64,000 bases of DNA from Mytilus edulis (lineage: Eukaryota > Mollusca > Bivalvia > Mytilida > Mytilidae), in contig NC_092354.1 of the NCBI RefSeq assembly GCF_963676685.1, positions 66,104,241 to 66,168,240 on the forward strand, given 5' to 3'. The notes beneath the pieces are model-generated. The model saw nothing but the letters and a program-made list of their open reading frames with translations. It made no database searches and was not told the DNA's origin. Made by a program: the position numbers and the translations under genes. Positions 1 through 11,585 of this stretch are shown in pieces (position 1 is the stretch's first letter; each line of letters opens with the position of its first letter).

Positions 1-440
1 TTTTAGTAGCGGGTATGGTTAAATTTTGTCTTTATTAGTTAAGAAACGGTGGTTATGAGTTATTCACTTACAAGTGAATAATTTGATCCCATTGAATTCG
101 TATTCATGTCAACTTTTATTAAACCGATTAACTAAAAACACACAAGGCCTAAAGTGTGCTTTTTCGGTGATTAAAGGATAAGATTATCAGCATTTAAAGT
201 TAAACAAAGGTAAATCATTAGATTAACTGAGTCGATTCCCAAAACATAATTTTTATATAGTCAGAAACGATAATTATCAATCTAAAATATAAAATTGAAC
301 AGGCGTAGAAAACTACACGAGTTCACTATTTACTAATATACATATTTATTTTAAGTTCGCCTAAATTACCATCGGAGGTTAACAGGATAGTGAAATTAGA
401 TGGCGTCTGGACTAAAATACACACTAAAAGAACCTTAAAC
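1..440 (+). repeat. Dispersed repeat, copy 1 (family H)
   Basis: This stretch is recognisably the same sequence as 36885-37345, in the same orientation. Shared landmarks are the TTATTCAC hairpin near the start, a block about AAC/AAA-rich tracts, and the segment near 370-430 containing GGCGTCT. The hairpin arms are 60-69 and 72-81 here. Divergence is high, so it is an old copy. No protein-coding potential is visible. Confidence 0.6.
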
Positions 441-589
441 TTTTCGAAAGGAAGCCCTTTAAATTGTTTATTTTAGAATATTTAGAATTTTATTTCTTCA
501 ATAAGTTAATGCACCTGGTTTTTTTTTCCTTTTTGTTCATAAACTATTTTTTTATAGAAAGGACCAATTCGGACATGTAAACTTTAGTA

Positions 590-880
590 CTGGCATGAAC
601 ATACTGATTTTTTGTGTTATTAAAATTTGCTGTTACAAAACATTAGAAATTATTATTAATAGAGGAATGTATCTGCCTCATGCAAAGCTCTGATTCCTTT
701 CATGGATTTGGCTATACTTTTTGGCCCTTTTTGATTATAGCTCTTCATCTTTAATATAAGCTTTGGATTTCAAATATTTTGGCCACGAGCATCAGTGAAG
801 GGACATGTATTGTCGAAATGCGCATCTGGTGCAAGAAAGTTGGTACCGTTAATTTTATTGAGTTACACCACAATCTCTAT
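590..880 (+). repeat. Dispersed repeat, copy 1 (family D)
   Basis: The sequence reappears in reverse orientation at about 22005-22312. Shared landmarks include the block around TCATGCAAAGCTCTGATTCC, TTTGGCTATACTTTTTGG, and a terminal part with GGTACCGTTAATTTTATT at 842-859. The segment 828-859 is the closest relative in this window of the 32 bases inserted in the TRIM gene at 34379-34410 (29 of 32 by eye). It has no open frame of note. Confidence 0.75.
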
Positions 881-1877
881 ATTTCTTGATATATATTTTT
901 AAGAAGACACACACTGTATCTGCATTGACAATTATGTGAATTTTTATTATCAAATTTTTTTAATTTTTTCCGAAAGCTACATTTTTTGTTTTTTGACATG
1001 TTCATAAACAACGGTCATTTTCATATTAATTTTTTGATAAACATGTAAAATGTGCATCTTGTTTACAGGTCATTAAGATATAATTATTATATTCAAAAAA
1101 CAATTTATATCCTCATCTCAAACGGAATGTTGGCTATTGTTTAGGATGTCTTTCTTGTACAATATTTGATACATATACAAATCGATGATTTTGTGCTTTA
1201 TATTTAGATAATCAGATGTATCCAGGCCTTTTTCGACAAAATATTTAACCTGTTGAATATAAAAAAGACTAAGGCATGGCAAAGTTTTCAATGAAAATTA
1301 GGTGTTATTAGGGGATAAAACAAAAAACAGATGAACAGTATTTAAAAAAAAAATTACACATATTCAAGAGCTGGATTTGAGTCGATAATAGTGTGTTTAC
1401 GATAATTGTATGCCTTTTGTTTTGACAATAATTTTGCTATTCGCTATTTTTAGTTTCTTTTCGTAAATTTGTTTTCCGTTGTGTTTCTCATTTTAGAATT
1501 ACGAAAAAGGGAAGACACATTGTTTGCAAGATAAGTCAGAACGGTATTTCGTGTTTCGCGTTAAGATTGCAATATTTTGTGTTTTTGGTGGAACGAGTAA
1601 GATAATATTAATTATAAAACTCACATGTTATGTAACTATGTACAAAGTCCAATTTCAATTTGGTCGTTATGCTGATAAGATCTCCACCATCTTGTTTACA
1701 TATTGCTCTTGCTCCTGTCCAACTCACCGCTGGGACATCAAATAATTTCAGACAGGTTCGTGTAGTATACTCAAAGTCATAACCTTCTTTATTACAGTCT
1801 AAAAAAGGGATAAATGAAAATAAGATATAAAGAGGAAAATTATTTTAGATATATTAAATTGTTTTTTTAGGAAATAA
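881..1877. other. AT-rich interval without recognised genes
   Basis: I see no convincing exon, RNA gene or complete repeat. The open frame at 1524-1745 has no recognisable motif and no supporting splice context. Confidence 0.5.
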
Positions 1878-3370
1878 CTAGAACACACCCGCGAAATCGC
1901 GGGCATATACAGCTTGTGAACTGTTGTAGGATGATTTTTTTGTAAAAAATATTATGTATGGAGAATTACATAAAAGGTATCTCCGTTTTTACAAAGTCCG
2001 ATATTTGTGTCCTTTCTGTTAAATTCAATTATATTCGTGTTTCTGGCCTACGACCACAATTCTTTTCCCTTGCAACAATGCTTCTTTTGGTAAAAGTGAA
2101 ATCAAATTAAACATTTTGCACCGTTTTATGCATGAAATAAATGTAACTGCTTATATATATACTGTACCCTTATTAGTCTTAAAAATATGCTTCTATGACA
2201 ATCCATCAATACTTTTTTTGAGAGCCTTATTAAAATACCAATGGTAGGATTTGAATCATGTATAAATGACTAATACCGACTAAGGCTAATTTGAGGGGTT
2301 GTCGATCGGAGTGGTCCTAATCCCGAAATCCCGGGCTTAAAACTATGAAATCCCGAGATGCAGAATTTGAAGAAATTAATATCCCAAAATCGAAAAATAT
2401 ATTACCGGATCTCGTAGGGATCAATCCCCAAATCCCGAGCTTTAAAACACCCGATCCCGACGTCCAGAAAAAGGTCCTGTCTCCCTCCAATCTCTACCTT
2501 ACTTTCATTTTTGCCAAATCACTATTTTCCCTTTTAGCAATGAATTTTTATGCCCCCATTATGGGCATTATATTTTCTAGTCTGTGCATTCGTTTTCGTT
2601 AGTTTGGTCGTCCGTCCGTCTCGTCCGTCTGTCCCACTTCAGGTAAAACAAAAATTGTCGAGGTACTTTTAGATGAAGTTTAGCATGTTTTATTTATTTT
2701 AATATATATGCAAGTGGTATGACCCCTTAAATAGTAAGCATTTCAAAGAAAACAGTAAACAGAATCAGGGACTTTTTATACTAACATAGAAATTCCCTGA
2801 CAGAATACAGAGAGTCTCTATATATTAAAGTAGTATAATCGTAGTTTACATGTAGATAAACGCGAAAAATATTTCTCCTCTCTAAGGAAGTATAATAGTT
2901 GTGATTTTTGGGATCTAAACACCATGATATTGAGAACGCTCTACGATTGGTTGTACTTATGTCACATGTTTTACCTTTTTTAATATAAATGCAACTGGTA
3001 TGACCCCTCAAATAGTAAACATATAAAACAGTAGACAGAATACAGAGAGTCTTTATATAGTAAAGCAGTATAATCGTAGTTCACATGTAGGTAAACGCGA
3101 AAAATGATTGTCCTCTCTATCAAAGGAGGTATAATAGATAATATTAATAGTGTAAAAAAATGCAAGTGTTCGGTAAACAGGAAGTTGTCGAGTGATGAAT
3201 CTTAAAACGCATCACACGGTATAGCTGACTTAGATAAACCCTGCAACCAAATTTCAGAAATCCTTGAATTGTAGTTCCTGAGAAAAATGCGACGAAAAAT
3301 ATTCATGGGACGGAAGGACAGACAGAGGTAAAACAGTATACCCCCTCCCTTTTTTTAAAGCGGGGGTATA
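1878..3370 (+). repeat. Composite repeat block (family F end, CCCGA-rich segment, GC-rich tail)
   Basis: It begins with CTAGAACACACCCGCGAAAT, the same end sequence as the 3-kb TIR element at 45703. About 2280-2490 holds repeated AATCCCGAAATCCCG-like motifs. A short TCCG-type microsatellite lies at about 2607-2632. The tail at 3200-3370 ends near GCGGGGGTATA, a string I associate with abundant bivalve repeats. No matching right-hand inverted end was found, so this is not a complete element. Confidence 0.6.
2698..3136 (+). repeat. Direct duplication, about 285-bp period
   Basis: The stretches 2698-2893 and 2981-3136 are near copies. Each runs from TAATATA-TGCAA through TGGTATGACCCCT, ACAGAATACAGAGAGTCT and TATAATCGTAGTT to ACGCGAAAAAT. 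The first copy carries extra bases around 2740-2790. Related sequence occurs inside the 45.7-48.7 kb element near 45990-46060. Confidence 0.75.
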
Positions 3371-5223
3371 AAAAGTCACCCTTAACGAGTCGGTTTCACG
3401 CATACATGGTTGAATACTTATGATGTCCTCTTAATATCTTTTGGTTAGTTTTATAGCTGGGTTACTGTACCATCGACCTTTATCCCCACATCTCCTTTTA
3501 TTCATCATAAACTGGTTCAAAATTTAAAAGAAAGAACAACAAACAAATATTAAGTTTCCTAGGAAAAAATATAAAAACAAAAATTGCTTTTTAAATAGCT
3601 GCACCATTTTTGCAACTTTTGAGGAGAGAAAAAGTCTTTATCTATTTGACTAGTGATGCCGCTCACGATATCCTTGGCAGAGCCAAGCATGGACATACGG
3701 TGAACAGATTCTATGTGAAACAGAAGCAACGCTTTGAATCGATTTGTATAATTATATCGAAAGCTAGTTTAAAAGAGCAGTGAATTTTAAAATTATATAG
3801 TAGAACACATTACATTTATAATTTACGCTTTGCCAATTACACCCACTAAATTTGGTTAAACAAAGCTTTTTTTCTTCTTAGACAGTTAATATATAGTGTA
3901 ACTTCGTTCAATAACAGGCATTATCAAACACATTTTTAGTTTTAAAGTGAAACTCATATATATTTATTTCGATCTAAAACATGACAAACTTGACCAAAAC
4001 CATGACGATATTCTGGACTCGTAACCGAACCATGTCAATCTCTTTATCAAACCATAGCAATTCCGATATGTTGCTTATTCTGCATTCGTGAAACAACAAT
4101 TCCAATGTATTTAGTCTAGTCAAACTAAGATTTTACCTCAAACTAATTGCAACAAAAAAAGTTTTAGTTCAAATCTATAGCATTATGCCCTTTATATACA
4201 CAGAAAACGTCCCATAAAATCTAACTTGAGAAAAACTTATTGGAAGGGGAGATAACTTGCAAAAATGAGTCTTTTTGGTCAGTTTTTAGTTGTTTTCATG
4301 AAATTTACTTAAAGTATGATACTTTGGTGGGGTTATAAGTTTGTATTTGAATAAATTATATAATCTTCTGCTCATGAAATGTACATAACCGAAGTTATGG
4401 GTAGTGTTTTTTTCCTTGCATTTTTCATTAAAGAAATTGCAAATTTAAAGCTTTGTGACCATTATGAAAAAAAAAAATTGAAAATTTTGGTATTGTTTAT
4501 ATTTGTATATTAATTTTTTTCAGCAACTAACTTATCTAAAGAAACTTTTAACCACAAAAAGAAGAATATATGCTTAATTTTTTTTTTTTATTGAATTTGA
4601 GATTCTTTACCTTGACATGTTGAAAAATTCAATTAATGGTTAACTAATGAATTACGGAATCTAGATTAAAGCTTGATAAAATGTATCAGGAATCAATAAA
4701 TTCTGATGAAGAGAAGTGGTAAAGTTATGATTTTGTATCAATTTTGATTGATATCTCTGTCTTTTTTACAAGAGCTATCTCCCTTGTCAATGCAAATCTC
4801 CAAGGGAATTTTAGATGATTTTTTTAGTCTTCCTCAACATGCTCAAGTTAAATTTCATGGAACTTTTTTCAGTGCATATTTGGGGTATAATGCTAAAGAT
4901 CAAAACTAAAAAATCTTCCGTTGCAATAACTTTTGGGTGACTGTCAAGTTTATGTTAGATTAACTGGACTAATAAGACGTTATGTCGACTACGTTTTGTG
5001 ATGTTTTAATTTACTAATTAACTTTTTTTTAGTTTACTCAATGTATATTCTATCTATTTCTGATTAAGATATTTTAAATTGATTTCTATAATGTGACTTA
5101 TTTTGAAAGCCACGTGAATCCCTCAATATTTTTTAAATCTCCTGGATTTTAAAATTGAAAAAAACTTTTTATTTTCAGTATTCTGCATTGTACCCAAAAA
5201 ATCATCACAATTTTACAAATTAC
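3371..5223. other. Non-coding interval, possible decayed DNA element
   Basis: No exon is supported. AAGGGGAGATAACTT-like sequence near 4243 and GAGCTATCTCCCTT near 4770 face each other, like worn terminal inverted repeats of an old element of about 550 bp. I could not establish target duplications. The rest is AT-rich with homopolymer runs. Confidence 0.35.
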
Positions 5224-5521
5224 CTGCTTCCCATCCTCTACTGTATAAATCCACACCATTCACTATCAAACCAGTGATGTTGGTCCTCATTATCTCGGAA
5301 TGTAGCATGCATTCCTTCTCTGTTGAGTCCCATGCAAGTCTACTACACGATTTAAATTGTGAGCAAGTGCACGCACACTCATCTAATGACAATACTTTTA
5401 CTTTCAAAAAGAAGAAATGTTTTAAAGTGCATTTTGGCATCATTCTCTCATATCGAATAAAATACGAATTCGTCAAACAAACATATAGAAAAGTAAAAAT
5501 ATTCAATTGGAAAAGACGCAT
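5224..5521 (-). CDS. First exon of a secreted PAN/Apple-like domain protein (partial)
   Basis: Reading from the ATG at 5521 on the minus strand gives a hydrophobic leader (MRLFQLNIFTFLYVCL) typical of a signal peptide. A Cys-rich segment follows, including LDECACTCSQFKSCSRLAW and then EKECML. The pattern of Cys-x-Cys-x2-Cys, a short loop, Cys, then a Cys-x-Leu strand is what PAN/Apple domains show. Such domains mediate protein or glycan contacts outside the cell. The frame ends at a good splice donor (GAAGCAG then GTAATT, GT at 5223-5222), so this is one exon of a longer gene transcribed toward lower coordinates. I could not identify the next exon. An upstream in-frame ATG at 5572 would add 17 charged residues before the leader; I prefer 5521 because it puts the hydrophobic stretch at the N-terminus. 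It could instead be a detached exon or a pseudogene. Confidence 0.6.
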
Positions 5522-5572
5522 TTTATGCTTGTGTTTCCTCTGCTGACAAGACGACAGTGTAACACACTTCAC

Positions 5573-6546
5573 AGTAATACATTATGACATCTACGCCTTC
5601 AAAACGCTTGTCTTTCTAAGTAGGAAAAAAATATTATAATTTAGAAAAAATCAGTATTTCTTATTATATTAGCCTTAAATAATTCAAATCTTCGACGTAA
5701 CTATATATTGATTTTAAACAACTGTATATTTTCTTGATGAAATATTAATGCTCATAAATTATGTATAATCTTACTAACTATAGAAAACGTAGGTCGTACA
5801 TCATGCAATGTCATACATTTATTTCACTGCCATTGTATTTAAAATAAAAACAAGTTACATTTACATTAATCAAGCAAGATATATTTGTTGTAAAGCATTC
5901 TTCAAATTTAATGTACTGTTTTTTTAAACGCAGGAACATCAGATGAAAATGCAATTCTCCAGGATGGTGCTATGCTAAACTTTAATATGATAAAAAAACA
6001 GATAATATACTGGTACCACACTAGATGTGTAACATATACTGATAAAATTGCTGAATATCTAAAATTGTTTATTTTTGTCGGATCGAGCCGTATTGCATGT
6101 TTCAATTATGCTTACGAAAATTTTGTTTTAATGTGAAAAAAAACCGGGCCAAATATAGTAGTCATTATTGCAAAATAATTTAGAACTAATTTAGAGTAAT
6201 ATTATAATCGATAATGATTAAGTGCGTTCAGTATGCATTATTGATAAAACGAATGAGGCGAGGTTCCTTGATTCCCGATAGCAACAGAACATCAAATGAA
6301 TACAAGAATAGTAATTTTTAAATATTTATCAGCCAGGCGAATGGTTGAATGAACAAAGTAAGGTCATTTTATAATTTCTTAAGTCACTTAGTGGCATTGA
6401 TTCGTTTTCCTTGGATAGATGACAGAACAACTATATATTGTGTTAAACTGTATGAACAACTCTTAATGTATTGCAATGTGAATGTAATTTTTTCATTTTA
6501 ATTTATGACACATCTGATTCATATTTTTAACTGGTAATTAAGTGGT
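5573..6546. other. AT-rich interval upstream of the PAN-like exon
   Basis: The promoter of the minus-strand PAN-like exon should lie here, but I see no clear TATA box or other diagnostic site. No coding exon or complete repeat is visible. Confidence 0.4.
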
Positions 6547-6674
6547 GTGTGTTATTAATATTTTTAATGTGGAAGTTATTTCTGGATATTGAATTGGTTG
6601 AACTTCCATAGTGTGTTATTAATATTTTTAATGTGGAAGTTATTTCTGGATATTGAATTGGTTGAACTTCCATA
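6547..6674 (+). repeat. Two exact tandem copies of a 64-bp unit with internal hairpin
   Basis: Units 6547-6610 and 6611-6674 appear identical. Each contains GGAAGTT and, about 30 bases later, AACTTCC, so each can fold into a small stem-loop. The lack of divergence implies a recent duplication. Confidence 0.9.
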
Positions 6675-7317
6675 GTGATACTGTAAACATCGTTCCACTA
6701 GATAATAAAGTCTTTTGTTTTTTTTACATAACAACCAGATTATTTTTAGAAATTGGCGAGTTAATTCTAACTAAATAGATATCAAAGTATAATAATTTAG
6801 TACGCCTGACGCGCGTTTTGTCAAGACTGTAAATACACACATTCTCCATATTAGGCAAACATTTCAGATCTCTTTACATTTTCATAGCTTTAGTTTGACA
6901 CTCCTCAAGAATAGTCATAGCTTAAAAAAAAAAAAAAAAAATATGATCATATGTATCTAAAAGATAGTTAAATTTTTTTTTGACGAATAATAAAATAAGT
7001 TGTGGGTCAACTAGACTAAGTGAAGGAGACGGTCTCCATTAAAACAACTATTTATTGTCGAGACGAAGTGAACAAGTCCTTTGTCAAGTACTGTATTAAA
7101 GACGAAACAACCATCTTCAGTAGTATAAGGTGACCCTTTTCTTGTTGATATAGGTCAGTTAAATATGTGCTAGATCCCCGTTTACAACGATACCATGGTC
7201 AAAAGCTGAATGAGGCGATCCACTCTGTATTTTGGGGTCAAGACTTTATAGACTATATGACGTGCTTCTTGAGCTTTGCAAACAAACTAATGCTAGAAAT
7301 CTAATAAAATGTGTTAG

Positions 7318-7612
7318 TTTATTTACAACCACTGGGTCGATGCCACTGCTGGTGGAGATTTATTTCCCCGAGGGTATCACAAGCCCAGTAGTCAGCACTT
7401 TGTTTGCTGACAAGAATTGTCATTGATATTGTTATATTTATAAATTTAATGTTTACAAATCTTTGAATATTTTGAAATACTAAGGCTTTTCTACCGCAGG
7501 CATAGATTACCTTAGCTGTATTTGGCAAAACTTTCAGGAATTTTGGTCCCCAATGCTCTTCAACTTCGTACTTTATTTGGTCTTTTTAACATTTTTGGAT
7601 TCGAGAGTCACT
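7318..7612 (+). repeat. Family C repeat, 5' part (interrupted)
   Basis: It starts with TTTATTTACAACCACTGGGT and follows the copy at 22776-23152 almost base for base up to GATTCGAGAGTCACTGATGA. There it stops and a family A element begins. The rest of the C sequence resumes at about 8232. The open frame 7232-7426 lies largely on this repeat and is not a host gene. Confidence 0.85.
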
Positions 7613-8230
7613 GATGATATATAAAAGAAGATGTGGTATGATTGCCAATGAGACAACTATCCACAAAAGACCAAAATGACACAAACATTAACAACTATAG
7701 GTCACCGTACGGCCTTCAACAATGAGCAAAGCCCATACCGCATATAGTCAGCTATAAAAGGCCCCGATAAGACAATGTAAAGAAATTATAAGCGAGAAAA
7801 CTAACGGCCTTATTTATGTAAAAAAATAATGAACGAAAAACAAATATGTAACACATAAACAAACGACAAACACTGAATTACAGGCCCATACATAAATAAT
7901 GTGGCGGGGTTAAACATGTCAGCGGGATCCCAACCCTCCCCCTAACCTGGGACAGTGGTATAACAGGACAACATAAGAACGAACTATAAAAATCAGTTGA
8001 AAAAGGCTTAACTCAACAGATAGACAAAACATAAAAGTGGACGTTACCGGGTACTTATACATACCGACACACAAAGACACAATGAATAGATCTCAGAGTA
8101 CTGGCAGTTATCTGAAGGCTAGTTCAAAGCTATTGACAACTAATAAAAAAAAAATCATGCCTCTAAGACTCATCAATCAATCCGTACACATCCAACATAC
8201 AATGGATTTAGTGTAAAGACGTCATAAACA
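7613..8230 (+). mobile_element. Family A repeat, longest copy, inserted into family C
   Basis: It begins with AAAAGAAGATGTGGTATGAT and continues through CGTACGGCCTTCAACAATGA, TAACGGCCTTATTTATG, GTGGCGGGGTTAAACATGT, CTATAAAAATCAGTTGAAAA, to GGACGTTACCGGGTACTTA. Other copies and fragments lie near 16.3, 16.9, 38.1, 43.2, 45.4, 48.0, 52.2, 52.9, 54.3 and 63.9 kb. I recognise it as an abundant mussel repeat but cannot assign its class. It encodes nothing convincing. Family C sequence on both sides shows it is the younger insertion. Confidence 0.85.
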
Positions 8231-8231
8231 G

Positions 8232-8313
8232 CTAGAGTCTTTTGTAGACGAAACGCGCGTATGGCGTATAATAAATTTAGTCCTGGTATCTATGATGAGT
8301 TTATTTATACATG
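8232..8313 (+). repeat. Family C repeat, 3' part (resumed after insertion)
   Basis: GAGTCTTTTGTAGACGAAAC, CGCGCGTATGGCG and TCCTGGTATCTATGATGAG match the end of the C copy at 22776-23152. It completes the copy interrupted at 7612. Confidence 0.85.
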
Positions 8314-8523
8314 CGTATATTGAGTACTGCAGAAAAAATTAATTTTATCATTTTGGCAAGCAATTATAATATTTCATTAATATTTAACACTTTCAAACTC
8401 GAAAATAAAGCACATTTTGTTACTTATACATATACAATGACACCAAGGTAACAATCAGCAATTGACATATCTTACCTCAATACGACAACGTTTATGTTGG
8501 CTCCTCAAAAACACTCCCTATTG

Positions 8524-8992
8524 AGGTGTCAGACCACCAATTACTCCTTCCAATTTAGAACGTATGTAAAAGTAGTCCTACTCTGACACAACATAGTGCT
8601 TTTGATGTCATTGTTTACTTAACTAACCAACAAAATTGTAGAAATGAAACTTTTGGTGCAAGGGAAATATATTTAGACCACGTTGAGCCAAAATTCACTT
8701 GTCTATGAGTTTGCATTAAAAATTCAGGATGAATGCGCTACAGAGTACACTAATTAAGATTTCCAGAAAACCTGGGGTTATTTTGGTAGTACCTGTCTTT
8801 TTCAAGATCAGAAACTTGTTACAAGACTTCAAACATTAGTTGAAAGTTTACATATAGAAAGGTGATATAAGTACAATTCAGGATATACCTGGTTTCGTGG
8901 AAGTTAAACTTAAGGTTAAATATTTAGAAAGCTGTGAAAATTGCAAAACTTGGTTGAACAGATAGGGATTTTTAATTGGTGGTCTGAAACCT
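8524..8992. mobile_element. MITE-like element with 20-bp terminal inverted repeats
   Basis: The left end AGGTGTCAGACCACCAATTA (8524-8543) and the right end TAATTGGTGGTCTGAAACCT (8973-8992) are reverse complements with one difference. The 469-bp interior has no usable frame. I could not define a target duplication with confidence. Confidence 0.75.
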
Positions 8993-9005
8993 ATGAAAAT
9001 CATTG

Positions 9006-9470
9006 CATACCGTCTGCTTGTTAACAAACCAAATGGAGTTTGCACGTACAATACCGTTGAAAATTAGGCTAAAAGTAGATCACAGAGGACAAGTTTATAA
9101 GATTTTTAAGCACCACATACAAGAACATTTCTGTTATTCAATATGTGATTCAATCTTTGTCATCTAGACAGACCAAGTGAAGAAACCATATTCTAGTTTG
9201 AGCATCAAATTTCATAATCAGATGACGAACTATTATCAAAAACTTTAACTCAAAGTGAAAAAAACATATGGCATAGTGTCTGCTTGTTTACAAACCAAAT
9301 GGACAAATGGACAAACGCAACGACAATATCGTTGTAAGTTGGGCTTAAAGAAGATCACAGGGGACGACTTTCTAAGATAGTAGATAACCACATACGAGAA
9401 CAGTTCTGTTGTTCAATATGTGAATCAATCTTTGTCATCTGGAAAGACCAAGAGAAAATTTCGGCATGAA
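9006..9470 (+). repeat. Tandem duplication, about 266-bp period
   Basis: Segments starting near 9006 and 9272 share TCTGCTTGTT-ACAAACCAAA, AGATCACAG-GGAC, ACCACATAC-AGAAC and TCAATCTTTGTCATCT. The sequence looks like worn coding DNA, but I cannot recover a frame. Confidence 0.7.
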
Positions 9471-10400
9471 ATGTGCGATGCCTCTGGTACTTCAATGTTT
9501 AATCGCCTCTCCAAAGAAACCATATTCCAGTGTGGGCATGAACGTTCATCACCAGATGATGTTACTAAAATCATTTGTTTTCACACAAGTGGTACCTGAA
9601 CCGGTGTTAGAACCAGACCAAAAAACGTTGCTAGAAAATGACCATTTACAAGACTCTTATGTTTTATTTTGACTAATTTCGGATCATTTTTGCTTTTTCA
9701 AAACGTTCGGAATTTTTGCTTTTTCAAAGCGTTCGGTCTCAGTACCACTGAGGAGTCTTTTGAAGACGACACGTGCGTCTGGCGTAAATATAAAATTGGT
9801 ATCCAGGTATCTATGGTGGGTTTATTTACCAAAGGTTCAAGTAGCACTTAATTCCAAAGTTGTTTTTTTTCATTCGTTCATGCAAAGCTTGTCAATATAT
9901 ATAGTTAGTGTCGTTCAATATTTTCTAGGATATAACGTACCTATTTATGTTTGAATATTCTTTTTCCTTAACACTTATTAAATTATTTAAATTTGTAAAC
10001 AATCTCCGCCTATTTTGTTCAGCAATATTAAATCTCGTCGTGAAGTCATGAACACAAGGTTCTAAATCGATTCGATTTAAAAACAAATTGTATAATACTA
10101 AGTAGTTATATAGTAATATACATGATAGTTATATTGTATAATATTAGGTAGTTATATTGTATAATATTAGGTAGTTATATTGTATTATACTTGATAGTTA
10201 TATTGTATAATACTAGGTAGTTATATTGTATTATACTTGGTAGTAAAACTGTATAGTACAAGGTATTTATATTGCATAATACTAGATATTTGTATTGTAT
10301 ATTTTACAAAATTAGAGTCGTTATTTGCTTGTTACTTGTAGTTTTAAAATACCAAAGAATAATTTGGTAGGATGACTTAATTTGTTGCTTTACGGGCCAT
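9150..10400 (+). repeat. Duplicated block, copy 1 (partner 12965-14350)
   Basis: Shared landmarks, in the same order in both copies: CAGATGACGAACTAT, TTTCAAAACGTTCGGAATTT, a family C tail (GTCTTTTG-AGACGA then GTCTGGCGT, 9745-9833 here), CAAAGCTTGTCAATATA, TCGTTCAATATTTTCTAGGA, CTCCGCCTAT-TTGTTCAGCA and AAATACCAAAGAATAATTTG. The second copy has gained a LINE tail and a 92-bp array. The open frames at 9466-9954 fall in this block and have no recognisable domain. Confidence 0.75.
10087..10310 (+). repeat. Minisatellite, about 23-bp unit
   Basis: The motif AGGTAGTTATATTGTATAAT and variants repeat about eight times, with a 23-base period in the best-preserved part (10146 to 10169). It lies inside the duplicated block but is not similarly expanded in the partner copy. 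Confidence 0.85.
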
Positions 10401-10448
10401 AATTGTATATGTATAATAAAACAATTATGGTTTCGTTGAAAAGGTTAT

Positions 10449-10536
10449 TATCCAAAATTGTCAACACGAGAAAATTATTTCAATGAGGGCGCAACCCGAA
10501 GTGTAATAACTTTTAAAAAATTGACAATTTTGGATA
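10449..10536. repeat. Perfect 16-bp inverted repeat (stem-loop)
   Basis: TATCCAAAATTGTCAA at 10449-10464 is exactly complementary to TTGACAATTTTGGATA at 10521-10536, with a 56-base loop. Confidence 0.85.
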
Positions 10537-10630
10537 TTCATCCATTCAAACGGGCCACATTTGTGTATTTTACCGAACTAACAGTGGAAAGGCCTTTTGA
10601 ACAATCAACGATTTTTTTGTGTCCATATAG

Positions 10631-10716
10631 AAAATATTGGCAATTAGAAGAAAATAGTGTCCATATATATAATATTATATACATGGACACTATTTTCTTA
10701 CAATTACCAATATTTT
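10631..10716. repeat. Long near-perfect hairpin, about 35-40 bp stem
   Basis: AAAATATTGG at 10631 and CCAATATTTT at 10707-10716 are outer arms. AAGAAAATAGTGTCCAT and ATGGACACTATTTTCTT are inner arms, around an AT-only centre (ATATATAATATTATATAC). Only a few mismatches are visible. It lies 95 bases after the preceding inverted repeat. Confidence 0.85.
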
Positions 10717-10799
10717 TTACACTATTGACAGAACGTCTATTGCCTGTGAAATAACGTAGGAAAATGCATTTGAGTTCTAGAATTTCTCAAATGTACAAC

Positions 10800-11585
10800 A
10801 CAGGTAGTATTTTTTGGTAAAATATTGATGGCTCTGAAAAGGACCGTTACTTTATAAGAGATATCATCGGCTGCTGGCAATCTTATTCATTTCCAGTCTT
10901 ATTTTCTTGTCTCTCAATGGACTGTCAGTGTAACGTGAACGATGTCATTTTGTTTATTAACGTTTGTAACGTCATTTTCATGGGAGATAACTTGAGTGCA
11001 AATTTAGACACTCAAAAGTTTATTTACTGGTGAATAATAGGGTTAGTCCATGTCACTAGATAAGGCGTAATCCAATAGAATTGTTTGTAATATGTGTAAG
11101 GTATAATAACTGTCCGTAATGCCTTGAACACTGGAGTGATTCGAGGTAGAGGACTCTTTTACAAAGATGATCTTAAAAGGACACATTTGTGTACAGATAG
11201 AACATAAATACACCAACATTTTGATCACAATTAGTTTCTTTACTATTTACTGAAATAAAAAATATCAACACAGCGTTGATAACAAAACTGAAAACTAAAA
11301 AACATTCAAAGCATGTAGTTTTACTCCGAAGTGGGATCGTTTTGATTTTTCAGATTAATGCATTTTATCTTGTACATGTATTCAAATCAGCTTCAAACCA
11401 TATTGCTTGAAACAACATATTACATGTATTAATATTTTAGCTTATTTAAATTCAAAACCTTTGCCAAAAATGTATGATGTTATAGTTTTATTTGAAAGAA
11501 TTATTGGCTCTTAAATTTTTAGAGATACATTAAAGTCTTTTATATTAATTGTATTCATAACACATCAGTTCAATACATTTTTAGG
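10800..11585. other. Non-coding interval
   Basis: AT-rich sequence with no supported exon or complete repeat. The minus-strand frame 11043-11228 has no recognisable motif. Confidence 0.4.

Noticed and set aside
2345..2602. Plus-strand 85-codon frame
   Set aside because: It overlies the CCCGA-rich repeat block; residues mirror the repeated DNA phrase.
5274..5546. Plus-strand 90-codon frame
   Set aside because: Antisense shadow of the PAN-like exon.
7232..7426. Short plus-strand frame with LVEIYFPEGITSPVVS
   Set aside because: It sits mostly on family C; the same text occurs in the other C copy as repeat DNA.
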